64,000 nt of DNA, taken from positions 12,043-76,042 of the forward strand of contig CALDKB010000036.1 of NCBI GenBank assembly GCA_937899245.1, read 5' to 3'. Position 1 is the first letter of the stretch. Each line of letters opens with the position of its first letter. Under the pieces are notes generated by a model. That model was not told where the DNA came from. It made no database searches and saw only the letters and a list, made by a program, of their open reading frames with translations. The DNA is from an uncultured Bacteroidales bacterium (GTDB taxonomy: Bacteria > Bacteroidota > Bacteroidia > Bacteroidales > ML635J-15). Below are positions 18,133 through 26,926 of the stretch, one piece after another. Position numbers and translations under genes: made by a program.

Positions 18133-19578
18133 TTATTTTCTTAAAAATATTAATTCCGAAACGCAGAGGTCGTTATATTTAACACCAGGAGTAATTTCAG
18201 TAACCACAATCTTGAATTCACTTACATACATCGGCCCGCGCCATGCGCACAAAAGTGCCTCATCGGTCAGGGTTTGCTTGTCGAAAGACTTTGGCGGGTC
18301 CACAAGAGTTTCTTCAACTGGATACAATTCAAACAGAATATCGTCCCCCGGCGCACAAACATAAGGTACAAAAGTTTTTATCCGGCTATTGTTGCGCCAA
18401 ACCTCCGGCGACTTGCAATATCCGTTATACAACAAGAAACCGCCCAGCAGCAGACTGTCCTTAAAGCGAACCGTGATAGTCACAGTATCATTCTTGCCCG
18501 GACGCAGCACCGCCGTGGTCGACAGGTTTCCGTCAAACATATTGTAAACCGGGTATTTGCTGTCGACACCGCTAACGGTAATTGTATATTCGCTCGATGG
18601 GATTGTTTTTTCTGCAATACGGTCAAGCGGACGGGGCATTTGGTCGGTTTTCATAGAGAAATCAACAACAAAGGGCTCTGCTTCTGCCAAATTAAAGTTT
18701 GTAGCATCATACGAATAAATATCACCGCTACGATTCATACGGTATTCGCTTATAAAATTTTCTTCATCGAGATACAACACATTAACTTTCGTGGCATCTA
18801 ACGACATCTTGAAATTATCCACATGACCATTGCCCCAGTATGCTGCAGGCGAAAAATCATATTCGAATCGACAGTAGTTATTTTCCCGATACATCTTGTC
18901 AATCATCGAATTTGTCGAAAACAACGGCATTTCCAAATTATGTTCGACACGGTATGTCACCTGCAATTCGACTTTGGCATGAGGAGCAATCGACAAATTT
19001 GTATAGTACCAGCGACGCATCAATGGTTCCGTATAATAGAAAACCGTGTCTCCATGTTTTGCATACAAAGCTGCCCAGGTTGTCGTATCTTCCAGATATT
19101 TCATCGATTCCTCATACGAATAATAAACGTCAAGGCTGAACTCGTCAAGTTCTCTTTTCGACGGTTTTATCACCGTATCCTTCGAGCATTGCCACTTCAG
19201 CTTCTGCCCGTTCAACAGAAAATTCACATCGCGCACATACGAATCGCGCCATCCATACTCCTTTTCCGATTCTGTAATCTGATCCATCCAGCCAATCCAC
19301 GAAGCGCCTGCGCCTTCGTAATCAATAGGGAAACCGTATGGAATATTCTTGAAGTCCTTGTCTGAATTATTAATCAAGGAATACCTTACATTTACTTCCG
19401 TATAAAGGCCATAGGGTTTAAACGTAATATTTTCGCCGACCAGCTGTACTTCAGGCACATGCACCGCCACAGGAGTACGCGACAGAGTCAAGGCGGAATA
19501 AACAGCAACCGGATCGCCATTAGCAAGGACCGCAACAGCAATCAAAAGCTGCACGATTAACAAATTTAATTTTCTCAT
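18133..19578 (-). CDS. Secreted protein with C-terminal discoidin/NADase-type glycan-binding-like domain
   Basis: A ~481-residue exported protein. The signal peptide begins MRKLNLLIVQLLIAVAVLANG. The middle (residues ~40-330) is a beta-rich region I do not recognise. From ~340, YPVYNMFDGNLSTTAVLRPGKND with TITVRFKDSLLLGGFLLYNGY resembles the F5/8-type (discoidin-like) fold seen in NADase-type glycan-binding domains. The ATG at 19576-19578 is chosen because a TATCTTTG -7 box at 19605-19612 excludes the longest in-frame start at 19605. It is divergent from the acyltransferase gene. Function unknown; a surface or periplasmic sugar-binding role is inferred only. Confidence 0.72.
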   Translation of the reverse strand: MRKLNLLIVQLLIAVAVLANGDPVAVYSALTLSRTPVAVHVPEVQLVGENITFKPYGLYTEVNVRYSLINNSDKDFKNIPYGFPIDYEGAGASWIGWMDQITESEKEYGWRDSYVRDVNFLLNGQKLKWQCSKDTVIKPSKRELDEFSLDVYYSYEESMKYLEDTTTWAALYAKHGDTVFYYTEPLMRRWYYTNLSIAPHAKVELQVTYRVEHNLEMPLFSTNSMIDKMYRENNYCRFEYDFSPAAYWGNGHVDNFKMSLDATKVNVLYLDEENFISEYRMNRSGDIYSYDATNFNLAEAEPFVVDFSMKTDQMPRPLDRIAEKTIPSSEYTITVSGVDSKYPVYNMFDGNLSTTAVLRPGKNDTVTITVRFKDSLLLGGFLLYNGYCKSPEVWRNNSRIKTFVPYVCAPGDDILFELYPVEETLVDPPKSFDKQTLTDEALLCAWRGPMYVSEFKIVVTEITPGVKYNDLCVSELIFLRK

Positions 19579-19604
19579 ATAAAATCTCATATAAAACCTA
19601 TTCA

Positions 19605-19612
19605 CAAAGATA
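19605..19612 (-). promoter_or_regulatory. -7 box (TATCTTTG) of the secreted discoidin-like gene
   Basis: Matches TAnnTTTG exactly. It overlaps the farthest upstream in-frame start codon, so translation must begin further downstream (19578 or 19590). Confidence 0.55.
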
Positions 19613-19654
19613 CAAACATTTATGCAAATATTTCCACTTTATTATTAAAGATAC

Positions 19655-19662
19655 TACTTTTG
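19655..19662 (+). promoter_or_regulatory. -7 box (TACTTTTG) of the acyltransferase gene
   Basis: Matches TAnnTTTG and lies 19 bases before the ATG at 19682. It faces away from the minus-strand box at 19605-19612, giving a divergent promoter region. Confidence 0.55.
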
Positions 19663-19681
19663 CATCATAACATATTGAGAC

Positions 19682-20509
19682 ATGGCTGGGAACGAAGTAA
19701 TGCAAATCGATGTTGCCGATATGATACGGTCAAAAAGTCCGAAACTAGCAAAAAAACTGCCTCGTTTTGCGATAAACCTGATTCGTAAGCTTGTTCACGA
19801 ACGGGAAGTTAACGAGATTCTCGCAAAAGCGAACGGAGCTACGGGCATCGACTTCGTAAATATCGGAATCGAAAGTCTTGACATAAAACGCAAGGTAAGC
19901 GGTTTTGAAAACATACCTTCCGAGGGGCGTTTCATTTTTGTTGCAAACCATCCGCTTGGTGGACTTGAAAGTCTTGTGATGATGCAGACAATAGCTGAAA
20001 AATTCAGCGACTTCAAGTTTGTTGTCAATGATTTGCTAATGTTTGTCGAGCCAATGAAACCTGTTTTTGTTCCGATTAACAAAGTTGGGAAACAGTCGCG
20101 GCAAAACGCCGAACTTCTAAACGAACTATATGCTTCCGACAAGCAGATGCTATATTTTCCGGCAGGACTTTGCTCCCGAAAAATCAAAGGCGAAATCGTT
20201 GACCTGCAATGGCAAAAAAGTTTCATTGTAAAGGCCAAGGAGTTCAAGCGCGACATTATTCCAATATACATCGGCGGTAGAAATTCCAATGCATTCTACA
20301 GCCTTGCAAACTGGCGCAAGCGTCTGAAAATCAAATTCAACATCGAGATGACATTCCTTGTGCACGAAATGTTCAAACAACGCGGGCAGACGATTTCGCT
20401 AACAATCGGAAAACCAATTCCATATACGACCTTTGACCAGACAAAGACACCAACGGAATGGGCAGAATGGGTAAAAGCAGAAACGTATCGCCTAAAAGAC
20501 CAAAAATAA
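19682..20509 (+). CDS. PlsC-type 1-acyl-glycerol-3-phosphate / lysophospholipid acyltransferase-like protein
   Basis: 275 residues. FVANHPLGGLESLVMM (about 90-105) is a variant of the NHxxxxD acyltransferase motif in which the aspartate is replaced by glutamate (NHPLGGLE). FVPINKVGKQSRQN and LYFPAGLCSRKI correspond to the downstream glycerol-phosphate-binding blocks (FPEG-like). No membrane segment or signal peptide is evident. The closest shape is the hemolysin/OlsB-like acyltransferase group of Bacteroidota, which make ornithine or related aminolipids, but the acyl acceptor cannot be told. The next gene, vsr, starts 9 bases after its stop. Confidence 0.82.
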   Translation: MAGNEVMQIDVADMIRSKSPKLAKKLPRFAINLIRKLVHEREVNEILAKANGATGIDFVNIGIESLDIKRKVSGFENIPSEGRFIFVANHPLGGLESLVMMQTIAEKFSDFKFVVNDLLMFVEPMKPVFVPINKVGKQSRQNAELLNELYASDKQMLYFPAGLCSRKIKGEIVDLQWQKSFIVKAKEFKRDIIPIYIGGRNSNAFYSLANWRKRLKIKFNIEMTFLVHEMFKQRGQTISLTIGKPIPYTTFDQTKTPTEWAEWVKAETYRLKDQK

Positions 20510-20518
20510 TGCACTTTT

Positions 20519-21028
20519 ATGGTTGACATCTTCAGCACCGAAAAGCGTTCCGACATAATGTCGAAAATCCGCTCGAAAAACACCAAGCCCGAGCTTAAAT
20601 TACGCAAGGCCCTGTTTGCCCGCGGGTTCCGCTATCGCACCAACGACCATAAGCTACCAGGCTCGCCAGATATTGTGCTGAAAAAATACAATACTGTAAT
20701 TTTTGTCAACGGCTGCTTCTGGCACCATCACGAGTGTTGCAAGATTGCAACAATGCCAAAGTCGAATACAGAATTCTGGCAGGACAAAATAAAGCGCAAC
20801 CGTCAGCGCGACTTGGAAAACTACTGGAAACTCGGCGAAATGGGCTGGGAAATTATTGTTGTATGGGAATGCGAACTTAACCATGCTCACGACGAGGATG
20901 GTGTTGCCGACAAGATTGCAGAACGGCTTCGCAAGAAACTTGCGCCGAAAGCACCTGCAACATACGGACAAGAAGACTTTGAAACTGGTATTGCGGCCGA
21001 AGAAGCCCCTGAATATGGAAAATCCTAA
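20519..21028 (+). CDS. vsr: Very short patch repair endonuclease (Vsr)
   Basis: T:G-mismatch nickase of the PD-(D/E)xK fold that normally repairs deaminated 5-methylcytosine. Family hallmarks are STEKRSDIMSKIRSKNTKPEL at the N-terminus, GSPDIVLKKYNTVIFVNGCFWH with the catalytic Asp, the zinc-binding FWHHHECC, and the C-terminal WEIIVVWECEL. The 169-residue length is normal with a slightly long tail. No Dcm-type cytosine methyltransferase is present in the window, which is unusual because vsr usually sits beside dcm. It converges with the metalloprotease gene and their 3' ends overlap by 4 bases. Confidence 0.93.
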   Translation: MVDIFSTEKRSDIMSKIRSKNTKPELKLRKALFARGFRYRTNDHKLPGSPDIVLKKYNTVIFVNGCFWHHHECCKIATMPKSNTEFWQDKIKRNRQRDLENYWKLGEMGWEIIVVWECELNHAHDEDGVADKIAERLRKKLAPKAPATYGQEDFETGIAAEEAPEYGKS

Positions 21029-23181
21029 TATTTCACTTTTCCCCTGCCTTCAATCAAAATCTTTCCGCCAACATCTACAAGTCCGTTTTTGTTTTTGATT
21101 ATCACTTGCGCTCCGTCGCCTACGATCAAAGTCCCGCCGAGAACAAGTTTTGATGTCTTGTCGATTTTCAACCTCGATTTTCCTTCGATCCTATAGGTGC
21201 TTCCTCCTTCCAGAATTAAAGTGCTCAAATCCTCCGCCATCACCGAACTTCCCGACTGCTGGATAAATTCGGAACCGTTTTCGCAAACGAACTCTGTAGG
21301 TTTGGCAAAATAATGCGAAATGCTGTCTCTAACTGCTTGTGCAGGCATTTTGTTTTGCGTAAGCAAGATTTCCTTTTTCTCGGCCAAAACCGCCTTTTCC
21401 CTCAGTGCTATTCTTCCCGTCCATATTGCATCGCTGGTAATTTCGTAGTCGTCCCAACGAACGTCAATTCTATAGTTTCCGTTGTCGAGCGGAGTTATCT
21501 CTATGCCAAGGCCACTAAGGTATGTCGTTTGATTATTGCGGGCCGACTGCGACTTGTACTCGCATTTCGACTGCGACATCGAAGTGTAATAAGTTCGTGT
21601 GTTGCATGTACTTGGATTTGTACCCATGTTCAACTTTGCATGCGTGCAGAACATATCGCGGGCATCGCCGTTTCCAGCAAGGCTGTCGATAATTTGACGT
21701 CCAATAGTTTTTCGTCCAACGGCTTTTTCAAAGCTTGTAGAAAGCATTTCTGCTTCGTCCGGCGGGAAAAACATACGCTCCTGGTCGTGGCAACCGCCAA
21801 ATGGATTTTCTTCTTCCCGACTATAGTAGTCGGTATGATTGCTCCAGCTTATGCATCGCATATTGAAGGCGGTGTCGGCTTTCAGCTTTTTGTAGTTCCA
21901 GTAGCCCTCGGCAGGAATTACGCGCAGATTGTCGCGCTCGTTGCTGAAAAACACCTCGGACTGCGTTCCGCTTAGCACATCGCGACCCACCTGGTAATAC
22001 ATATAAACCCCAGACACATCCTGAGGACGACATTCGCTTTCGTTGGAGTACTGCAGAAAATCCAACTTGCCATTTCGCCCCGACTGATGATTCTCTATCC
22101 AGATGTATTGATTTGAGGCTTTGTCGCTGTCCTTATACGGGAGTTTTATGCGTATTGCATCACCATACGTGACAAAATCGCGCAGAATGAATGTTTGTGT
22201 GCCATCGTCTTTTGCAATGTCGGCATTTATAGGTTTGTCATTTTGATTGCGAGCAACAATCCACCATCCGTTATTGTTTCTGTTGCTTTCGTGAAGCCAA
22301 TGCATTCGCAAGCGTTCGTATCCGTTGCACGATACCAGTCCAGAACCTGCGCCGCCCATCAGCCCGTAGCCACCCTGAATGCCAAGAAACGGCATATATT
22401 CGCTAGACCTACGATGATTTCCACCAGAAGTATGGAACGAATTTGGGCCAAAAAACGAATGCGAAATCTCGTGCTGCACAATTCCTGTCGGATTTGTAGA
22501 TATGTCTCGTGTTCCAACGCATTGTGCTGTTCCTAATCCGGAAAAAGAATAATATTTGCCACCTATTAAGATTTTTTCTCCGCGCAATATTGATGTTGTG
22601 AAATAGCCGTTCCCTGCATCGTCGCCTCCATATTGCTTTGTTATGTTGCGAAAGAAAAATTCCACAAAACCAACTTCTCCTTTATTGCCATAATCGTAAT
22701 AGGCAATATCATCGTGCCCATACATTGTCTGCAGACCGCCACGCTCGTTGATGAACTTCACAACTGCATGTTCGATATTGTTTTCGTTGAATGCACCAAG
22801 TTTCAGAACTTGACTTTCCTTGATGTTCACAACAACAAAGTCGCCTGTAATCTTTAGCTCGTAGAACGACGATTCGCCATAAAGACGAGTTATGCAACCG
22901 TAAAGATTTTTGCTATCGTACTCGGTATCAAACAACTTGCGCAGATAGTTTGGCGGATTCTGGTTTATGCCCTCCAACAGCACTGTGTTCCAGTCGTTGA
23001 CTTTTGCAAATTGCTTTTCCTTGTCGGGATTAACATCGTAAATAATGTTTACGAAGAAATTGAGCATTCTTATTTCCCCGCGCGGAGCAACTTGCCAGCC
23101 GTCCCAACTGTTTTTCTGTGAAAATGAAAACGTAGAAAACACAATAGAAACTAAAAACAAAATGGCTTTTAATCGAGGCAT
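21025..23181 (-). CDS. Secreted HExxH metalloprotease-like protein
   Basis: A 718-residue exported protein. The signal peptide MPRLKAILFLVSIVFSTFSFS ends near residue 21. GIVQHEISHSFFGPNSFH near residue 240 carries the HExxH zinc site with further downstream histidines; the following YMPFLGIQGGYGLMGG is a Met-turn-like region, as in M6/M43-type secreted peptidases. The last ~80 residues (GSTYRIEGKSRLKIDKTSKLVLGG) form short repeated beta strands of a beta-helix type. No T9SS sorting domain is obvious. Target unknown. Confidence 0.75.
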   Translation of the reverse strand: MPRLKAILFLVSIVFSTFSFSQKNSWDGWQVAPRGEIRMLNFFVNIIYDVNPDKEKQFAKVNDWNTVLLEGINQNPPNYLRKLFDTEYDSKNLYGCITRLYGESSFYELKITGDFVVVNIKESQVLKLGAFNENNIEHAVVKFINERGGLQTMYGHDDIAYYDYGNKGEVGFVEFFFRNITKQYGGDDAGNGYFTTSILRGEKILIGGKYYSFSGLGTAQCVGTRDISTNPTGIVQHEISHSFFGPNSFHTSGGNHRRSSEYMPFLGIQGGYGLMGGAGSGLVSCNGYERLRMHWLHESNRNNNGWWIVARNQNDKPINADIAKDDGTQTFILRDFVTYGDAIRIKLPYKDSDKASNQYIWIENHQSGRNGKLDFLQYSNESECRPQDVSGVYMYYQVGRDVLSGTQSEVFFSNERDNLRVIPAEGYWNYKKLKADTAFNMRCISWSNHTDYYSREEENPFGGCHDQERMFFPPDEAEMLSTSFEKAVGRKTIGRQIIDSLAGNGDARDMFCTHAKLNMGTNPSTCNTRTYYTSMSQSKCEYKSQSARNNQTTYLSGLGIEITPLDNGNYRIDVRWDDYEITSDAIWTGRIALREKAVLAEKKEILLTQNKMPAQAVRDSISHYFAKPTEFVCENGSEFIQQSGSSVMAEDLSTLILEGGSTYRIEGKSRLKIDKTSKLVLGGTLIVGDGAQVIIKNKNGLVDVGGKILIEGRGKVKY

Positions 23182-23375
23182 AAATTTATTTTTTACATAG
23201 TGTATTCTTAATCATTGTTAAATGAGTTCAATATCTTCGCAGTGTTTCTCATATTTTTATGCAAATTTTGAATTCAACTCCAAATTTGCATAACTTTTTT
23301 TTGTTGTGCAAATATATTTGAAATAAAATAATGGGCATTGACCGAGATTGTAAAAAGAGAAATTTCGTCTTTGAG

Positions 23376-23524
23376 GGGGAGATTGCTCGCAAGCTCCCCG
23401 CTCGTCGTAGGCTCTAGCCTACGACGCAGTATTACCAAGGCTCCCGCCTTGAACAACAACAAAAATCCACCCATTTCGTCATGCTGAAACAAGTTCAGCA
23501 TGACGAAATGGGTGGATTTTTGTT
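23376..23524. repeat. Array of four adjacent hairpins
   Basis: Four perfect stems follow one another: GGGGAG/CTCCCC (23376-23399), CGTCGTAGGCT/AGCCTACGACG with a 2-base loop (23403-23426), CAAGGC/GCCTTG (23436-23451), and a perfect 31-bp inverted repeat with a 5-base loop (arms 23458-23488 and 23494-23524). Confidence 0.85.
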
Positions 23525-23579
23525 AATAATTCATTCTCTTTCCGCTCGAGAGGCTGGGACAACGAGACGCACCCTGCGG
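23494..23579 (-). repeat. Dispersed repeat, copy 1
   Basis: Read on the minus strand, this copy aligns with 63919-64000 with only a few gaps. Shared blocks are CCGCAGGG.GCGTCTC, GCTCGAGCGGAAA, AAAAATCCACCC and ATGCTGAAC. It includes one arm of the 31-bp inverted repeat. Confidence 0.8.
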
Positions 23580-23625
23580 AATAGTTTTCAGATACTGGCG
23601 AATGTTAAATGTATAGCAATTATTG

Positions 23626-24168
23626 CTACCAAGCAGCATAGGCCTCGTCGTCGAGCCATGTTTTCTGCGCACGCATAACTTGCTCTATTACATCACGAAC
23701 ACAGCCCTCGCCTCCCTTGCGGTCGGAAACATACAAAGCTATTTCCTTAATCTCGTCGGCAGCATCTACTGGACAGCAAGGGAGACCAACAATCTTCATT
23801 ATCTGGTAGTCGGGAATATCATCGCCCATATATAGGATTTCTTCATTCATCAGATTGTATTTTTTCTTTAGGTTTTCAAGGTCTTCGGTTTTCCATACGC
23901 TACCCATAATCACCTCTTCTACGCCTAGATTCTTGAAGCGAATCATGGTTTTTTCGCAGAATCCGCCCGAAATAATCGCTACAACCAAACCTTTTCGCAA
24001 AGCGCACTTTATTGCAAAACCGTCCTTTACGCTTGTAGTGCGTTCGAGATAGCCAGTAGCGTCAATGTTTACAGTGGAACGCGACAATACACCATCGACA
24101 TCGAAGACCACGGCCTTAATATTAGATAATATTTCCTTGAAGTTCAAGTTGTTGAGATTAGTATTCAT
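23626..24168 (-). CDS. kdsC: 3-deoxy-D-manno-octulosonate 8-phosphate phosphatase (KdsC-like HAD)
   Basis: 180 residues, the usual KdsC size (C0-type HAD without cap, tetrameric). Motif I is VVFDVDGVLSRSTV (the nucleophile DxD), motif II VVAIISGG, and motif IV YMGDDIPDYQIM. LPCCPVDAADEIK matches the KdsC loop, and RKGGEGCVRDVIE is the conserved C-terminal element reaching into a neighbouring subunit. It would dephosphorylate KDO-8-P in lipopolysaccharide core synthesis. It overlaps the DUF2520 gene by 4 bases and follows it in one unit. Confidence 0.9.
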   Translation of the reverse strand: MNTNLNNLNFKEILSNIKAVVFDVDGVLSRSTVNIDATGYLERTTSVKDGFAIKCALRKGLVVAIISGGFCEKTMIRFKNLGVEEVIMGSVWKTEDLENLKKKYNLMNEEILYMGDDIPDYQIMKIVGLPCCPVDAADEIKEIALYVSDRKGGEGCVRDVIEQVMRAQKTWLDDEAYAAW

Positions 24169-24944
24169 TTTTTATAAGTTTTTAAGATACTTTCGCTCAT
24201 AAGAGCATAAATGTCCGCCATGAGCTTGTCGTTTTCCAGTAGTTTCCTATGAGTTTCAACGACTTCTCGGTCGCCGCGCGCGGCCGGTCCGGTCTGCGAC
24301 AAAAACGCACCGCCAAACAGGATTTTCGCAAAGCTCTGCCGCAATAGAGGATTTAATATATCTATAGGTATATTATGGTCGCTTAAAAGCTTTTGTCCCA
24401 AATGCACGCTATGGTTCATGAAGTTGGCAGCAAAAACTCCGGCAACGTGCAGGAATCGCCTCTGCTCAAAATCCAAGCTGTAGATTTTTTGACTGATTTT
24501 ACACGCAAGTGCTTTAACATTTTCAAATGTTTCGGCGTTTGACGCATCGATGCAGATAGGAATTGTGCAAAAATCTTCTACTTCAATGTTTCGCGAGAAT
24601 GTCTGAAACGGATACATTACAGCAAAATTTTTACTTGCGTCGGCAAAAATATCAGCACTCAAACTACCGGACGTATGAATAAGGATCTTGTCGTCGCCAA
24701 ACGAAAGAAATCTTGCGAACTCCTCGTTTGCGGTGTCTGACATCATAAATAGGTATGCGTCGGAAGTTGATGGTATTTCTTCGGAACTGCCGGTATAAGT
24801 AGCATCTACGGCCGATGCCATTTCTTTGCCGGTTTGTGCATTGCGCGAAAAAACGCAATCGATTGCCACACCCTCGGAATAAAGTTTCCTTGCGATGTGC
24901 CATGCCACATTTCCCGAACCTAATATGCTGATTTTCCTAATCAT
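24165..24944 (-). CDS. Rossmann-fold and DUF2520 domain protein
   Basis: The 259-residue protein starts ISILGSGNVAWHIARKLY, a GxGxxxxH NAD(P) fold like F420/ProC-type reductases. A conserved GSLSADIFADASKNFAVMYPFQTFS block (FAVMYPFQTF) and a helical C-terminal domain with LHVAGVFAANFMNHSVHLGQKLL follow, characteristic of DUF2520. The substrate is not established. In Bacteroidota this gene commonly sits just before kdsC, as here with a 4-base overlap. Confidence 0.88.
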   Translation of the reverse strand: MIRKISILGSGNVAWHIARKLYSEGVAIDCVFSRNAQTGKEMASAVDATYTGSSEEIPSTSDAYLFMMSDTANEEFARFLSFGDDKILIHTSGSLSADIFADASKNFAVMYPFQTFSRNIEVEDFCTIPICIDASNAETFENVKALACKISQKIYSLDFEQRRFLHVAGVFAANFMNHSVHLGQKLLSDHNIPIDILNPLLRQSFAKILFGGAFLSQTGPAARGDREVVETHRKLLENDKLMADIYALMSESILKTYKK

Positions 24945-24951
24945 ACTAACT

Positions 24952-24985
24952 AAAAAAAAGGAAACCTCTTTTTCAGAAGTTTCCT
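24952..24985 (-). terminator. Terminator after atpC
   Basis: Minus-strand stem AGGAAAC/GTTTCCT (24959-24965, 24979-24985) followed by eight T residues (24952-24959), 22 bases past the atpC stop. It separates the ATP synthase pair from the downstream DUF2520 gene. Confidence 0.75.
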
Positions 24986-25006
24986 CTTTGGTGTTTAATT
25001 ATTTCA

Positions 25007-25246
25007 TTATTCTTCTACGAGAATAACAATTTTATTCTGCTTGCATTCTACAAGACCGCCGTTGACGCTGAACTTCAGTTCATTATCATTCATCTCCCTG
25101 ATTACGATCTCTCCCTTTTCCAATGTGGAAACAATTGGAGCATGCATATTCAGCATCTGGAACGATCCTTTTGCTCCCGGCACCTTAACCATAGAGGTTT
25201 CGCCAGCGAACAACTTTTTTTCGGGTGTGATAATTTCTACTGTCAT
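25007..25246 (-). CDS. atpC: F-type ATP synthase epsilon subunit
   Basis: 79 residues, only the N-terminal beta-sandwich of the family: MTVEIITPEKKLFAGE, MVKVPGAKGSFQMLNMHAPIVSTL and the closing GGLVECKQNKIVILVEE. The C-terminal two-helix inhibitory domain found in E. coli (about 50 residues) is missing, as is usual in Bacteroidota. It follows atpD by 5 bases. The rest of the ATP synthase genes are not in the window. Confidence 0.93.
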   Translation of the reverse strand: MTVEIITPEKKLFAGETSMVKVPGAKGSFQMLNMHAPIVSTLEKGEIVIREMNDNELKFSVNGGLVECKQNKIVILVEE

Positions 25247-25251
25247 AATTA

Positions 25252-26772
25252 TTAATTATTAGTTTCAGCCATCATCTTCTTGCCCTTTTCAATTGCCTGT
25301 TCGATAGTACCAACAAGGTTGAAAGCAGCTTCCGGATATTCGTCAACTTCGCCATCGAGAATCATATTGAAACCCTTGATAGTATCTTCGATCTTTACGA
25401 AAGCACCCTTCAAGCCGGTGAATGCTTCTGCAACATGGAACGGCTGAGACAAGAATCTCTGAACACGTCTTGCTCTTGAAACGACAAGCTTATCTTCATC
25501 AGAAAGTTCGTCCATACCAAGGATAGCGATAATATCCTGAAGTTCCTGATATCTCTGGAGGATGTTGATTACGCGCTGAGCAGTTTCGTAATGAGCCTTT
25601 CCGACGATAGCTTCGGTAAGAATACGAGACGAAGAGTCAAGCGGGTCAACAGCCGGATAAATACCGAGTTCGGCAATCTTACGGCTCAATACAGTCTTAG
25701 CATCCAAGTGCGAGAAAGTAGTTGCTGGAGCCGGGTCGGTCAAGTCGTCGGCCGGCACGTATACTGCCTGAACAGAAGTGATAGATCCGCCCTTGATAGA
25801 GGTAATACGTTCCTGCATTTCACCCATTTCGGTAGCAAGTGTAGGCTGGTAACCTACTGCTGAAGGCATACGTCCAAGAAGTGCTGATACTTCGGAACCT
25901 GCCTGTGTGAAACGGAAGATATTGTCAACGAAGAACAAGATATCACGACCTGTTGAAGTTGAGTTGTCGCCCGTTCCATCGCGGAAGCTTTCTGCGATTG
26001 TCAAACCAGACAAAGCAACACGAGCACGTGCTCCTGGCGGTTCGTTCATCTGACCGAACACCATGCTCAACTTGGAGTTGTTAAGCTGATCCTTGTCAAC
26101 CTTATCGAGGTCCCAAGAACCTTTTTCCATCGACTCCTTGAAACCGTCGCCATATTTTACGATGTTTGCCTCGATCATTTCACGAAGAAGGTCGTTACCT
26201 TCACGAGTACGTTCACCAACGCCGGCGAATACAGACAAACCATCATAACCAACTGCGATATTGTTAATCAATTCCTGGATTAATACGGTCTTACCTACAC
26301 CAGCACCACCGAACAAACCGATCTTACCGCCCTTTGAGTAAGGTTCGATAAGGTCGATAACCTTGATACCTGTGAAAAGAACTTCAACGTCGGTACTAAG
26401 GTCTTCGAACTTAGGTGGCTGACGATGAATAGGATAACCATCCTGCTTAGGAAGGAGCTCCATACCATCGATGGTGTCACCGATAACGTTCATCAAACGT
26501 CCCTTAACCTGATTGCCGACTGGCATCTTGATTGGGTTCTTAGTATCAACGACCTCCATGCCCCTGCACAAACCGTCGGTAGAATCCATTGCGATGGTTC
26601 TAACTGTGTGTTCTCCGATGTGCTGCTGGCATTCAACGATTAGAGGCTTTCCGTTGTCGCGCTTGATTTCCAAAGCGTCGTAAATTTTAGGTAAATCAGC
26701 CCCTGATTTCTCGAAACTTACGTCGACTACTGGACCAATTACCTGAACTATTTCACCTACTAATTGACTCAT
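25252..26772 (-). CDS. atpD: F-type ATP synthase beta subunit
   Basis: Catalytic subunit of F1. 506 residues with the P-loop GLFGGAGVGKTVLI (about 154-167), VFAGVGERTREGNDL with the catalytic Glu, the Walker B region ILFFVDNIFRFTQAGSEVSALLGRMPSAVGYQPTL, and the arginine-containing lid. The size is slightly above E. coli AtpD because of small insertions. A textbook Bacteroidota promoter (26799-26828) lies directly upstream. Confidence 0.98.
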   Translation of the reverse strand: MSQLVGEIVQVIGPVVDVSFEKSGADLPKIYDALEIKRDNGKPLIVECQQHIGEHTVRTIAMDSTDGLCRGMEVVDTKNPIKMPVGNQVKGRLMNVIGDTIDGMELLPKQDGYPIHRQPPKFEDLSTDVEVLFTGIKVIDLIEPYSKGGKIGLFGGAGVGKTVLIQELINNIAVGYDGLSVFAGVGERTREGNDLLREMIEANIVKYGDGFKESMEKGSWDLDKVDKDQLNNSKLSMVFGQMNEPPGARARVALSGLTIAESFRDGTGDNSTSTGRDILFFVDNIFRFTQAGSEVSALLGRMPSAVGYQPTLATEMGEMQERITSIKGGSITSVQAVYVPADDLTDPAPATTFSHLDAKTVLSRKIAELGIYPAVDPLDSSSRILTEAIVGKAHYETAQRVINILQRYQELQDIIAILGMDELSDEDKLVVSRARRVQRFLSQPFHVAEAFTGLKGAFVKIEDTIKGFNMILDGEVDEYPEAAFNLVGTIEQAIEKGKKMMAETNN

Positions 26773-26798
26773 TGTTTAAATGTTAAAATTAACGCTAA

Positions 26799-26829
26799 CA
26801 AAATTAACAAACATATTTTAGCAAACAAA
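26799..26829 (-). promoter_or_regulatory. Promoter of atpD-atpC
   Basis: On the minus strand, TTG at 26826-26828, then 19 bases, then TAATTTTG at 26799-26806: the Bacteroidota sigma consensus. The ATG of atpD is 27 bases downstream. Confidence 0.75.
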
Positions 26830-26926
26830 AAAATATCCCACTTTTTTTAACTTTTTTTTAAAGAATATTTTTTGCTGCTTTTTAGCACAGAGCCAAAAGC
26901 GATAAAAAATGTTGTATGTGAACGGC

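Larger units (their letters stand above)
23182..23625. other. 444-base gene-free stretch holding a hairpin array
   Basis: No credible gene is seen. It contains the upstream region of the metalloprotease gene and four consecutive hairpins at 23376-23524. A palindrome CAAATATATTTG at 23309-23320 has a TAnnTTTG box on each strand. A 75-codon minus-strand frame at 23274-23501 runs through the hairpins and is discounted. Confidence 0.6.

Noticed and set aside
23274..23501. 75-codon minus-strand frame
   Set aside because: It runs straight through the hairpin array and has an Arg/Leu-rich repeat-derived composition.
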